This document shows positions 9,471 through 18,642 of a stretch of 64,000 nucleotides of DNA, piece by piece. Positions within the stretch are counted from its first letter, which is position 1; the number at the start of each line of letters is the position of its first letter. The stretch covers positions 124,001 through 188,000 of the forward strand of contig NZ_JAPWIJ010000008.1 in assembly GCF_027270735.1 (NCBI RefSeq). The letters run 5' to 3'. Source of the stretch: Rhodococcus ruber. Lineage in GTDB: Bacteria > Actinomycetota > Actinomycetes > Mycobacteriales > Mycobacteriaceae. The position numbers and the translations under genes are program-made. The notes below the pieces were generated by a model that worked only from the letters and a program-made list of their open reading frames with translations, searched no databases and was not told where the DNA came from.

Positions 9471-10022
9471 CTATCCCCGCTTGTCGACGTGCAACTGAAT
9501 GCGGGTGGCGACGTACGCACCAGCGAGAGATTCGGCGACGAATGCGGCTCGTGATTCGGCCAGCGAGGTGAAGGCAACTACATCGAAGTCTGCTGCAGCG
9601 TAGACCGATACAGCGATGGTGGGTACACCGCGATCATCGATGGCTGTTCCTCTGGCTCGTCGAACACCGTGAAATTCTGCCAACTCCGCGGCCGCTCCCG
9701 ATGCGATGGCACTCAGGTCCACGTGCGCCGAGAAGTGTGGCTCCTCGATGACACTCGCCGTTCCGGTCCGACGCGGAGAGAAGTTGCCGATCAGCAACAC
9801 CAGCGCCACCACGACGGCCACTGCGACGACGATTGCCAGCGTCGGCACCCACCAGCCCTGCTGCGGCAACTCCGCAATACGCGCACGGTCGAAGCGAGAC
9901 AACGTCTCTCGCGCCCACGGAACGTCGTAGTGCCAGGCGAGGGCGAAGCCGCCACCGGCCACGAGCACGAGCCCGGCGACGACGGCGAGAAGCCGATCCA
10001 CCCCGGCGACGAACGTCTTCAT
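9471..10022 (-). CDS. DUF6286 / AmaP-like membrane protein
   Basis: The 183-residue product starts MKTFVAGVDRLLAVVAG. It has two membrane segments (about 8-30 and 60-84) followed by a soluble C-terminal domain like DUF6286 (alkaline-shock membrane-anchor relatives). The ATG overlaps the stop of the preceding Asp23-type gene (ATGA), so the two are co-translated. In Gram-positive bacteria Asp23-family proteins are held at the membrane by such anchors and affect envelope stress responses. That role here is by family analogy only. Confidence 0.65.
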   Translation of the reverse strand: MKTFVAGVDRLLAVVAGLVLVAGGGFALAWHYDVPWARETLSRFDRARIAELPQQGWWVPTLAIVVAVAVVVALVLLIGNFSPRRTGTASVIEEPHFSAHVDLSAIASGAAAELAEFHGVRRARGTAIDDRGVPTIAVSVYAAADFDVVAFTSLAESRAAFVAESLAGAYVATRIQLHVDKRG

Positions 10023-10960
10023 CACGAGACCCTCGACGGCTGCGACACCGAGTGCTTCACCGTCGATCGGCGCCCATCCGCGGCAACGGACAGCACCGGA
10101 GCCAGCGCTTCTCGCACGGCAGCGTCGACACTGTCGACGTCGAAACCAGGATCGCGCCTCACCCGCACTTCGATCCTCTTCCGCGTGACGACGGTATGGG
10201 CGTCCGTGACTCCGCGAGTGGACTGCGCTGCAGCACTGCACAATCGAGCGATATCGGTGGGTTTTGCCCATACGGTCGGAGCCCCGCCGCCCAGGCCGGA
10301 ATGAGTTCTCGTGCGTGGTTTGAGTCCGACGAACACGAGCAACAGTCCGACGACGGCTGTACCGATCGCGCCGGCGATCATCCAACTCTGCCAGTGCAAT
10401 CGGGCGGCCCGGCCGATCGCGTCGGCGACCCACGGACTGCCGCCGATGCTTCCGTGCGCGATGAAGAACTCGCGGCCGGCAACGAAGGCCACGCCCAGGA
10501 GGATGAATCCGAACAGCAGAGCCACCGGCATCGCAGCCGGACCAGCGGTGGGTGGACGGGGCGAAACAGTCTGCGAAGGATCGGGATTCGCCACAGGTGC
10601 GGGACGGCTGTCGAGGGTGGTGTCGGATACCAGCACGTTCACCCGATGCACGTGCAGACCCGTCATCGTCGCCAGTGCTTCTTCGACGGCTGTGTGCACT
10701 GCCTGGGTGACCTCGGTGATCTGCGACGGCCACCGGACACCGATGTAGAGGTTGACGGCAATCGTGTCCGCCCCGAGGGTGACGTCGGCGCGGGGGAGCT
10801 CTCGCCCGGTCAGTCGCGAGAGGCCACCGGTGGTGCGGGTGACCCGAGGGTCTTTCAATGCCGCCGCGATGGCGGTGCGGGAGATGGCCCGGTCCTTTAT
10901 TTCCACACTGCCGCGCGAACCGGGGTCGCTGACCTCGTCGGATGCAGCCTGCGTCGTCAC
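10022..10960 (-). CDS. Asp23/Gls24-family envelope stress protein with DUF6286-like C-terminus
   Basis: This 312-residue protein has an N-terminal Asp23-like domain (GSVEIKDRAISRTAIAAALK, then DTIAVNLYIGVRWP) of about 110 residues and a Pro-rich linker. Two membrane segments follow (about 145-165 and 192-212), then a soluble domain ending in IEVRVRRDPGFDVDSVDAAV. The GTG start at 10960 follows an AAAGGA Shine-Dalgarno and replaces a longer ATG frame that would extend into the ilvA promoter. It is divergent from ilvA. A soluble Asp23 domain joined to its own membrane anchor is notable beside a second anchor gene. Confidence 0.65.
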   Translation of the reverse strand: MTTQAASDEVSDPGSRGSVEIKDRAISRTAIAAALKDPRVTRTTGGLSRLTGRELPRADVTLGADTIAVNLYIGVRWPSQITEVTQAVHTAVEEALATMTGLHVHRVNVLVSDTTLDSRPAPVANPDPSQTVSPRPPTAGPAAMPVALLFGFILLGVAFVAGREFFIAHGSIGGSPWVADAIGRAARLHWQSWMIAGAIGTAVVGLLLVFVGLKPRTRTHSGLGGGAPTVWAKPTDIARLCSAAAQSTRGVTDAHTVVTRKRIEVRVRRDPGFDVDSVDAAVREALAPVLSVAADGRRSTVKHSVSQPSRVS

Positions 10961-11076
10961 CGAAAATCCTTTGCGCCGGTCGCGGCTCGCTCTGGTGCGG
11001 CTCGCGCTCCACAACTGTAGTGACGACCGACGTCGGATGCCGTCATGGGAGTAATTGTTCCTGGCATACTGCGACT

Positions 11077-12306
11077 GTGTCGGAAATTGTGCGGGTGACC
11101 GCGTCGGATATTGCCTCGGCCGAGGAGCTGCTGGAACCGGTCATGCGCCGGACTCCGGTGGTGGCCTCGCGGATTCTGTCGGATCTGACCGGCCACGAGG
11201 TGCGCCTCAAGTGCGAGAACTTGCAGCGAACCGGATCGTTCAAGCCACGCGGGGCGTACAACCGCATAGCCAAGCTCGACGCTGAACAGCGCGCCCACGG
11301 GGTGGTCGCGGCCAGCGCCGGCAACCACGCTCAGGGTGTCGCGTGGGCCGCGTCGCAGGTGGGAATCGAGTCCACGGTGTTCATGCCGGTAGGCGTGTCG
11401 CTGCCGAAGCTGGTGGCCACCAAGGCATACGGGGCGACGGTGCATCTGGTGGGCAACACCGTGGACGAGGCGCTGAAGTCGGCGCGGGAATTCGCCGAAC
11501 GTACCGGCGCGACCCTCATTCATCCGTTCGATCATCTCGACATCGTCGCCGGGCAGGCAACGCTCGGTACCGAACTGCTGCAGCAGATGCCGGACGTCGG
11601 CACCATCGTGATCCCCACCGGCGGCGGGGGACTGCTGGCCGGTGTCGCCGCGGCGGTCAAGCTGACCAAGCCCGACATCAGGATCGTCGGGGTGCAGGCA
11701 GAAGGCGCTGCTGCCTGGCCCGCGTCGCTGAAGGCGGGACACCCGATCGCGCTGAAATCGATGTCGACGATGGCCGACGGCATCGCGATCGGCCTGCCCG
11801 GATCGGTGCCGTTCGATCATGTGCAGGGCTTGGTCGACGACGTCGTCACCGTCAGCGAGGACGCTCTGTCGCGGGCGCTGGTGCTGTGCATCGAGCGCGC
11901 CAAACTCATCGTCGAACCAGCGGGCGCAGCCGCAGTGGCGGCGCTGATGACGCACTCGGCCGACGAGCTCGGTTTGACCGGCTCGGTGTGTGCCATCCTC
12001 TCCGGCGGAAACATCGATCCGCTGCTGCTCACCCACGTCATCACCCACGGTCTCCGGGCGGGTGGACGTTATCTCGCTGTGCGCGTGACCATTTCGGACC
12101 GACCGGGCGGGCTCACCGGAGTGCTCGGGGTGGTGCGCGACGCCGGCGCAAGTGTGGTCGACGTCGTCCACTCCCGCACGGGTGGCCGGCTCGGCCTCGA
12201 GGAAGTCGACGTGATGTTGACCGTCGAGACACGCGGACCGGATCACCGAGGCTCGGTGCTCGACGCCCTGGGCGCAGCGGGATATGCGGTCAGTGTCGAG
12301 AACTGA
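11077..12306 (+). CDS. ilvA: Threonine ammonia-lyase (threonine dehydratase)
   Basis: This PLP enzyme converts threonine to 2-oxobutanoate, the first committed step towards isoleucine. K56 in SFKPRGAYN is the Schiff-base lysine. The glycine-rich phosphate loop GGGGLLAG lies near residue 182 and SGGN near residue 308. Residues from about 325 form one ACT domain (DRPGGLTGVLGVVRDAGASV), the type of regulatory tail seen in shorter, single-ACT forms. The GTG at 11077 was chosen because the family start follows directly (SEIVRVTASDI) and the upstream frame overlaps the divergent gene. The length is 409 residues. The next gene begins within its last 23 bases. Confidence 0.93.
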   Translation: MSEIVRVTASDIASAEELLEPVMRRTPVVASRILSDLTGHEVRLKCENLQRTGSFKPRGAYNRIAKLDAEQRAHGVVAASAGNHAQGVAWAASQVGIESTVFMPVGVSLPKLVATKAYGATVHLVGNTVDEALKSAREFAERTGATLIHPFDHLDIVAGQATLGTELLQQMPDVGTIVIPTGGGGLLAGVAAAVKLTKPDIRIVGVQAEGAAAWPASLKAGHPIALKSMSTMADGIAIGLPGSVPFDHVQGLVDDVVTVSEDALSRALVLCIERAKLIVEPAGAAAVAALMTHSADELGLTGSVCAILSGGNIDPLLLTHVITHGLRAGGRYLAVRVTISDRPGGLTGVLGVVRDAGASVVDVVHSRTGGRLGLEEVDVMLTVETRGPDHRGSVLDALGAAGYAVSVEN

Positions 12307-13618
12307 GGGCAGATCAGGCTCGTTCATCTGCGCTCTCTTCACGGCATCGCTGGTTCTCGTCGTGTCTGCATGCTCGGCCGACGTAGAAGAGCCACCTGCT
12401 CGTGACTTGCGCATCGCATCAGGCGGATTGGCGAGTCGGCCGAGTTCGGTGTGGACAGTCGACACCGCGAACGTCGGCGACTCAGAGCATCGATCGGCGT
12501 TCTATCTGCCGTCGGTGCCAGGTGACGATGCCCCGATTCTGGTCGGCGCTGCCACTGGCGGTTACGGGGTGGGCGACGTCGGTGTCGTTGTCGCTGCGCT
12601 CGACCCCAGCTCGGCAACCCAGCTGTGGAGAGCAGACCTCGGCGTCGTCCGGCAGTGCGCAGAGACGATCGACGACGTCGTTCTTGCTTGTTATGGAGAC
12701 GACCGGGTCGTATACCTCGACGTGACGAACGGTTCCATTCTGGGCGACCTCGATCCGGACCCGGATTTTCCGGTGTATCACGTGCGCGTTGCTGCAGGAG
12801 TCGCGTATGTGTCCACCCGCAGTGCGGACATGTTCTCGGCGAGATTGTGGAGCGGTACGTTCACCGATCCGGGCCGCTACTGGAGGCGCGACGCGGCTAC
12901 CCCCGTGTTGGGTGTGCCCGTGTCACCTGCGGTGTTACCCGACATCGGCGTTGCGACGCTGTACGCGCAAGGGACGTATTCGATACTCGACATCGATTCG
13001 GGCGCAGATCGATTCACGTTCAGCGGAGAGAGTCTCATGGCTTTGCGACACGACCTGTTCCTACAGTCGATCCGCAATGCCGACGGATCACGCACCGAGA
13101 GACTGCTGGACGGCGTAGGTTCCGTTCGCACCACCATCGAAGTCCCCACGTACGGCCACAGCTTTGATTACCCGGTCAGTAAGCGCGACAACGAGATTCC
13201 GCTGTTCCTCGGAGACGGTGCGTACGATTCCGAGACTGCCCGCGAGCTGTGGCGAAACCCGCACATGCTCGAATACGAGGTGAGTGGCGCCATCACGGCT
13301 GTTCTTGCGGTGGTCGGAAACACCGTCATCGTCGGCTCGTCGACTGATCGGACGTTGTCCGGAATAGATCTGGAGACCGGCGTGACGCGATGGGTGACCC
13401 CATGGCAGGACGCATATTGGGCGAAGGCAGGTGCGACGGACGGAGAGCACTACGTGTTCGGCGACTACACCGGTATGCACGGAATCCGTGCGTCGGACGG
13501 TGTGGTGCTGTGGTCGGTGCCATGGCCGGACGGAACCGATCCACGTGTGGTGTCGGTGGCCGAGACCGCCGGGGTGCTGTCGATCTCCGGCCCCGACGGT
13601 GTGACCTTGTGGCACTGA
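12284..13618 (+). CDS. Lipoprotein with PQQ-like beta-propeller
   Basis: The 444-residue product has a basic N-terminus, a hydrophobic stretch and the lipobox VSAC with Cys30, so it should be a lipid-anchored exported protein. Repeated blades carry the PQQ-propeller signature (LDPSSATQLWRADLG, IDLETGVTRWVTPW, IRASDGVVLWSVPWP). No catalytic residues were recognised, and such propellers usually act as scaffolds. The ATG at 12284 overlaps ilvA; a GTG at 12293 is equally possible. It is followed by the Emb arabinosyltransferase 74 bases downstream, so a role in the envelope is plausible. Confidence 0.75.
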   Translation: MRSVSRTEGRSGSFICALFTASLVLVVSACSADVEEPPARDLRIASGGLASRPSSVWTVDTANVGDSEHRSAFYLPSVPGDDAPILVGAATGGYGVGDVGVVVAALDPSSATQLWRADLGVVRQCAETIDDVVLACYGDDRVVYLDVTNGSILGDLDPDPDFPVYHVRVAAGVAYVSTRSADMFSARLWSGTFTDPGRYWRRDAATPVLGVPVSPAVLPDIGVATLYAQGTYSILDIDSGADRFTFSGESLMALRHDLFLQSIRNADGSRTERLLDGVGSVRTTIEVPTYGHSFDYPVSKRDNEIPLFLGDGAYDSETARELWRNPHMLEYEVSGAITAVLAVVGNTVIVGSSTDRTLSGIDLETGVTRWVTPWQDAYWAKAGATDGEHYVFGDYTGMHGIRASDGVVLWSVPWPDGTDPRVVSVAETAGVLSISGPDGVTLWH

Positions 13619-13692
13619 CGGACCGGTCCACACAGGTGGCACTGGTACCTTGATCAGCGACCTGGACCAGGACATCAGTGGGAGATATTTGC

Positions 13693-16600
13693 ATGGCTCG
13701 GCTCGTCGCGATCGTTTCCGCTGTCCTGGGAATTCTGCTGACGATCTCGATACCGCTGTTGCCGATCGAGCAGCAGCAGTCGTCGTTGACCTGGCCGCAG
13801 AGCGACACTGTCGGCAATGTCGAAGCTCCGCTCGTCGGCTACACGCCGATCAGCGTCGATGCGACCGTCCCGTGTGACGCCGCGGCCAGGCTTCCCAGCG
13901 GCGGGATGCTGCTGTCCACTTCGCCCAAGGGATCGCCCGACGCCTATCGATACGGTCTCGTCGCGGAAGTGACCGGCGGTGAGGCGTCGCAACTGAAAGT
14001 GACGCTGCGAGATTCGGTTCTCCTCGAGAAGCCGGTCTCGGAACTGAGCCCATCGACTGCGGGCGACTGCTCGCTGACGATCACCTCGAACGGCACTGCG
14101 ACAACGGTCGGCCTGACCGGCGAAGACACCGTGACGCGCGACGGCGACGTCCGGCCACAGATGGTCGGCGTGTTCAGCGATCTTCAGGGGAGCATTCCCG
14201 GTCTGCAGCTGCAGGCCGAGCTGGACAGCCGCTTCTCCTCGACGCCGAGCATCCTGAAGTGGTTCGCGATGATCGTCGGAGTGCTCGCCACCCTCGTCTC
14301 GTTGGTGGCGCTGCACCGCCTGGACCTGTCCGACGGCCGGCGTGCCCGACGGTTCCTACCGCGTCGCTGGTGGACTTTCGGGCTGGTCGACGCGGTGGTG
14401 ATCGGAACGCTGTTGGTGTGGCACGTCATCGGCGCGAACACTTCCGACGACGGTTATCAACTCGGCATGGCCCGCACGGCCGATCATGCCGGATACATGG
14501 CCAACTACTTCCGGTACTTCGGTGTGCCCGAGACACCGTTCGGCACGCCGTTGTACGACATGTTCACCCTCCTCTCACACGTCTCGACCGCCAGTGTCTG
14601 GATGCGGTTGCCCACGCTGATCTGTGCCGTCGTGGCGTGGCTCGTCATCAGTCGTGAGGTGATCCCACGGTTCGGTGCCGCCGCTCGTGCGTCGAAGACT
14701 GCCCTGTGGACCGGTGGTCTGGTACTGCTCGCGTTCTGGTTGCCGTACAACAACGGCCTGCGACCGGAACCGTTCGTGGCCATCGGCGTGCTGCTGACGT
14801 GGTGCTCGGTGGAGCGATCCATAGCGACCCGCAGGTTGCTGCCCGCAGCGGCGGCAATTCTGATCGCGGCACTGACAGTCACGTGCGCCCCGTCCGGATT
14901 CATCTGCTTCGCGCCGCTGATCGCCGGAGCCCGACCGGTTCTGCAGATCGTCGTGGCCCGCGCTCGCGAGTTCGGCAGTGCTGCACTGGGCGTCGCCCTG
15001 ACACTGCTGGCCCCGTTGGTGGCGTCGGGCACGGTGGTACTGGTGTTCGCCTTCGGCAACCAGACCGTGGCGGGCATGCTCGAGATGCAACGCGTGCACA
15101 CTGTGGCCGGGCCGAGTCAGGCCTGGTTCGACGAATATCTGCGCTACCAGTGGTTGATGAACATGGACATCGACGGCTCGCTCGCGCGCCGGTTCGGGGT
15201 GTTCGTCATGATCGTCTCGCTGATCACGGTAGTTGTCGCGATGCTGCGCAAGGGCGGCAAGATCCCCGGCACCGCAACCGGTCCCGCGCGTCGGATCGTC
15301 GGTATCACCGTCGGGTCCATGGCGCTGATGATGATCACCCCGACCAAGTGGACTCACCATTTCGGAGTGTTCGCCGGTCTCGCCGCCTCGGTTGCGGTCC
15401 TGGCGGCCGTGGCGACCGGCGCGGCAGTGCTGCGCTCGCGGCGCAATCGACTGTTGTTCGCCGCAGCGGTGTCCTTCCTGCTGGCCGTCGCGTTCACCGG
15501 AACCAATGGCTACTGGTACGTCTCGGCCTGGGGAGTTCCGTTCTGGGACAAGCCGATTCTGGTCGCGGGCCTGGGCATCTCGACGATGTTCCTCGGACTG
15601 ACGCTGGTGTTGTTGCTCGCGGCCGTGTGGTTCCACCTCCGCGCGCCGTACGTACGCACCGACAAGCCCTTGGCGCGGTGGTGGTCGGTCCCGCCGATCG
15701 CCGTTGCGGCCGCATTGATGGTGCTACTGGCCGTGGCATCGATGGCCAAGGGCGCTGTGGCGCAGTGGCCGTCGTACTCGATTGCGAAATCGAACGTCTC
15801 GGCGCTGGCCGGAAACACGTGCGGTTTGGCCAACGACGTACTGCTCGAAACCGACCCCAACGCTGATGTGCTGCAACCGGTCAGCGGCGATGCATTCGTC
15901 GCGCTGGGTGCCGAGAACGACGGGTTCACCCCCGACGGCGTGGCGCGCGACCTCACCGCGGACAAGGAGGCCTCGGCGTCGGGGACCTCGAACACCGTCG
16001 ATACCGAGGACCAACAGCAGTCGACGTCGACCACCGGAGCCGGAACCGGCGGCAGCGCACTTCCGTTCGGCTTGGACCCGGCAACCGTTCCGGTGCTCGG
16101 ATCGTTCGGATCCGATACCCCTGCCACGTTGACCACCGGCTGGTACGCGCTGCCCACAGATCCGGGTGACCTGATCTCCATCGCCGCGGCCGGACGCATC
16201 CGCTCGGTGAACTCCGACGGCATCGTCACGTACGGCCAGAGCCTCGAGCTGGAGTACGGAGTCGACGGTCGCGCACAGGGTCGGGTGACGCCGATCGATA
16301 TCGGCCCGACGCCGTCGTGGCGCAACCTGCGAGTTCCCATGGACCAGATTCCAGCCGGTGCCAATACGATTCGCCTGGTGCTCTCCGACACCGATCGCGA
16401 TCCCGACCAGTGGCTCGCGATCACCCCGCCGCGAGTACCGCGCACCCAGACGCTGAACGAGGTCGTCGGCCGGGAGACTCCCGTGCTGCTGGACTGGGAG
16501 GTCGGCTTCAACTTCCCGTGCCAGCATCCGTTCGACCACCGCGTCGGCGTCGCCGAGGTGCCGGGCTACCGGGTGCTCCCCGACCGCAGCGGTGCCGTCA

Positions 16601-16827
16601 TCACCAATGCGTGGCAGGACCATTACGGTGGCGGGCCGCTCGGGTGGATCGACATCCTGGCCTCGGCCCGCACGATTCCGTCCTATCTGTCCGGCGACTG
16701 GGATCGAGACTGGGGGTCGATCGAGCAGTACACGCCCTACGACGAGACGGCGGAGCCGGCGCAGATCACCGCCACCGAGGTCCAGCGTTCGGGCCTGTGG
16801 ACGCCCGGTCCGATAGAAACCGGTTAA
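13693..16827 (+). CDS. Arabinosyltransferase, Emb family
   Basis: Emb proteins are GT-C glycosyltransferases that add arabinose from decaprenyl-phosphoryl-arabinose to arabinogalactan or lipoarabinomannan outside the membrane. The 1,044-residue protein has the full layout: a periplasmic domain after helix 1, about a dozen more membrane helices, and a C-terminal carbohydrate-binding domain. The catalytic loop has ANTSDDGYQLGMARTADHAGYM in two adjoining pieces, with the GT-C Asp pair in TSDDGY, and GLRPEP lies further on. The Met of HAGYM is at the position linked, from memory, to ethambutol resistance in EmbB. The ATG at 13693 follows GGGAG and is preferred to a GTG 15 bases upstream. Which paralogue it is cannot be decided. 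Confidence 0.9.
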   Translation: MARLVAIVSAVLGILLTISIPLLPIEQQQSSLTWPQSDTVGNVEAPLVGYTPISVDATVPCDAAARLPSGGMLLSTSPKGSPDAYRYGLVAEVTGGEASQLKVTLRDSVLLEKPVSELSPSTAGDCSLTITSNGTATTVGLTGEDTVTRDGDVRPQMVGVFSDLQGSIPGLQLQAELDSRFSSTPSILKWFAMIVGVLATLVSLVALHRLDLSDGRRARRFLPRRWWTFGLVDAVVIGTLLVWHVIGANTSDDGYQLGMARTADHAGYMANYFRYFGVPETPFGTPLYDMFTLLSHVSTASVWMRLPTLICAVVAWLVISREVIPRFGAAARASKTALWTGGLVLLAFWLPYNNGLRPEPFVAIGVLLTWCSVERSIATRRLLPAAAAILIAALTVTCAPSGFICFAPLIAGARPVLQIVVARAREFGSAALGVALTLLAPLVASGTVVLVFAFGNQTVAGMLEMQRVHTVAGPSQAWFDEYLRYQWLMNMDIDGSLARRFGVFVMIVSLITVVVAMLRKGGKIPGTATGPARRIVGITVGSMALMMITPTKWTHHFGVFAGLAASVAVLAAVATGAAVLRSRRNRLLFAAAVSFLLAVAFTGTNGYWYVSAWGVPFWDKPILVAGLGISTMFLGLTLVLLLAAVWFHLRAPYVRTDKPLARWWSVPPIAVAAALMVLLAVASMAKGAVAQWPSYSIAKSNVSALAGNTCGLANDVLLETDPNADVLQPVSGDAFVALGAENDGFTPDGVARDLTADKEASASGTSNTVDTEDQQQSTSTTGAGTGGSALPFGLDPATVPVLGSFGSDTPATLTTGWYALPTDPGDLISIAAAGRIRSVNSDGIVTYGQSLELEYGVDGRAQGRVTPIDIGPTPSWRNLRVPMDQIPAGANTIRLVLSDTDRDPDQWLAITPPRVPRTQTLNEVVGRETPVLLDWEVGFNFPCQHPFDHRVGVAEVPGYRVLPDRSGAVITNAWQDHYGGGPLGWIDILASARTIPSYLSGDWDRDWGSIEQYTPYDETAEPAQITATEVQRSGLWTPGPIETG

Positions 16828-16882
16828 TCTCTACGCGTTCGGAAGTCCTTATACCGACAGCGGAAGAAACGGGGACAGGGCC

Positions 16883-17851
16883 ATGGCGAACGCTATAGAA
16901 GTAGAGAACCTGGTACTTCGGTACGGGAAGAACGTCGCGCTGGGTGGGATCGACTTCACCGTTCCCGAGGGCACGGTGCTGGGTGTACTCGGCCCCAACG
17001 GTGCCGGCAAGACGACGGCTGTCCGCATTCTCGCCACGCTGCTGAAGGCGACGTCCGGTTCGGCGAAGATCTTCGGTCTCGACGTGCTGAAGCAGGCAAA
17101 CGAGGTTCGGGGCACGATCGGATTGACCGGCCAGTTCGCGGCCGTGGACGAGTATCTGACCGGCTACGAGAATCTCGAGATGGTCGGCCGGCTGTTCGGC
17201 CTACGCAAGGCGGAGGCGAAAAAGCGGGCAGGTGAACTACTCGAGCGGTTCGACCTGGAGTACGCGCGCGATCGCACTGCCAAGCAGTACTCCGGCGGTA
17301 TGCGTCGTCGACTCGACATCGCGGCCAGTTTGATCGGACGACCACGGGTGGTGTTCCTCGACGAACCCACCACCGGCCTCGATCCGCGCAGCCGAATCAC
17401 CATGTGGGAGTTCATCGCAGACCTCGTGCGCGACGGAACGACCATCTTGTTGACCACGCAGTACCTCGAAGAGGCCGATCGGCTGGCCGATTCGATCATC
17501 GTGCTGAACAAGGGCAAGATCATCGCCCGCGGCACAGCTGACGAGCTCAAAGCCCAAACAGGCGGCGAGCGAGTCGAATTCGTGCTCACCGACCGATCTC
17601 AGGCCGATCGTGCCAAGGAGATCCTGACACCGCTCGGCGTGGAGCCGCCCACCCTGGACGAGCAGGTGGGTCGCATCGTCATGCCGGTCAACGGCGGATC
17701 CAAGGATCTTTCCTCGGCGTTGAGCCATCTCGAAGCAGCGGGGATCGGGGTCGTCGACGTCGGTCTGCGACGGCCGAACCTCGACGATGTGTTCCTGTCT
17801 CTGACCGGTCAGACGACCGGCGAGCCCGAGGCTGCGGAGGAAGAGAAATGA
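16883..17851 (+). CDS. Daunorubicin-resistance-type ABC transporter ATPase
   Basis: This 322-residue cytoplasmic ATPase powers an ABC-2 exporter. Walker A GPNGAGKTT begins near residue 37, the signature YSGGMRRRLDIA near residue 133, and Walker B VVFLDEPTTGLDP near residue 155. The C-terminal extension with LRRPNLDDVFLSLTG is the DrrA-type tail. It overlaps its permease by four bases (ATGA). The substrate is not visible in the sequence; the family exports drugs, lipids or polysaccharides. The gene follows the Emb gene after 55 bases on the same strand. Confidence 0.92.
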   Translation: MANAIEVENLVLRYGKNVALGGIDFTVPEGTVLGVLGPNGAGKTTAVRILATLLKATSGSAKIFGLDVLKQANEVRGTIGLTGQFAAVDEYLTGYENLEMVGRLFGLRKAEAKKRAGELLERFDLEYARDRTAKQYSGGMRRRLDIAASLIGRPRVVFLDEPTTGLDPRSRITMWEFIADLVRDGTTILLTTQYLEEADRLADSIIVLNKGKIIARGTADELKAQTGGERVEFVLTDRSQADRAKEILTPLGVEPPTLDEQVGRIVMPVNGGSKDLSSALSHLEAAGIGVVDVGLRRPNLDDVFLSLTGQTTGEPEAAEEEK

Positions 17852-18642
17852 GCAACGTTCTCCTGGATTCGGCAATCATCACCAAACGAAACCTGATCAA
17901 GCTCAAGCGAGTTCCCGATCTGCTGTTCTTCGCGACGCTGTCACCGATCATGTTCGTGCTGTTGTTCGCGTACGTCTTCGGCAGTGCGATCGACGTGCCC
18001 GGCATCGACTACAAGAGCTTCCTGATGGGCGGCATCTTCGTCCAGACCATGATCTTCGGTGCGTCGATCACCGGATCCTCCCTGGCCGAGGATCTGCAGA
18101 AGGGTGTGATGGACCGCTTCCGGTCGTTGCCCATGGCGCGGTCGGCCGTGGTCATCGGACGCACGGCCGCCGACGTCGGCAACAACATCGTCACCATCAC
18201 GATCATGTCGATCACCGGACTCATCGTGGGCTGGCGCATCACGTCGTCGTTCTTCGACGCCCTGCTGGGTTACGTGCTGCTGCTGTTGTTCGCGTACTCG
18301 ATCTCGTGGGTGATGGCTCTGGTGGGGTTGATCGTGCGCTCCCCGGAGATCTTCAACAACGCGTCGTTCATCGTGATCTTCCCGTTGACGTTCATCGCCA
18401 ACACCTTCGTCCCGATCGACAATTTCCCGAGCGTGCTCAAGACGATCGCGGAATGGAATCCGATTTCCTCGGTGACGTTGGCGGTACGTGAGCAATTCGG
18501 CAACACCAATCCGATGGCACCGCCGCCAGAGGTGTGGCCACTGCAGAATCCAGTGCTCTACACCCTGATCTGGGTTGTGGTGATGCTCGTGGTGTTCGTG
18601 CCGCTGTCGGTACGCAAGTACCAGAAAACGATGACCGCCTGA
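17848..18642 (+). CDS. ABC-2 type (DrrB-like) transporter permease
   Basis: The membrane partner of the preceding ATPase, 264 residues. It has six membrane segments (about 29-49, 60-80, 107-133, 139-164, 172-190 and 231-251) and the ABC-2 motif region ITGSSLAEDLQKGVMDRFRSLPM after helix 2. The ATG overlaps the ATPase stop, which fixes the start. The stop overlaps the ATG of the GH114-like lipoprotein by one base, so all three are one transcriptional unit. Confidence 0.92.
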   Translation: MSNVLLDSAIITKRNLIKLKRVPDLLFFATLSPIMFVLLFAYVFGSAIDVPGIDYKSFLMGGIFVQTMIFGASITGSSLAEDLQKGVMDRFRSLPMARSAVVIGRTAADVGNNIVTITIMSITGLIVGWRITSSFFDALLGYVLLLLFAYSISWVMALVGLIVRSPEIFNNASFIVIFPLTFIANTFVPIDNFPSVLKTIAEWNPISSVTLAVREQFGNTNPMAPPPEVWPLQNPVLYTLIWVVVMLVVFVPLSVRKYQKTMTA

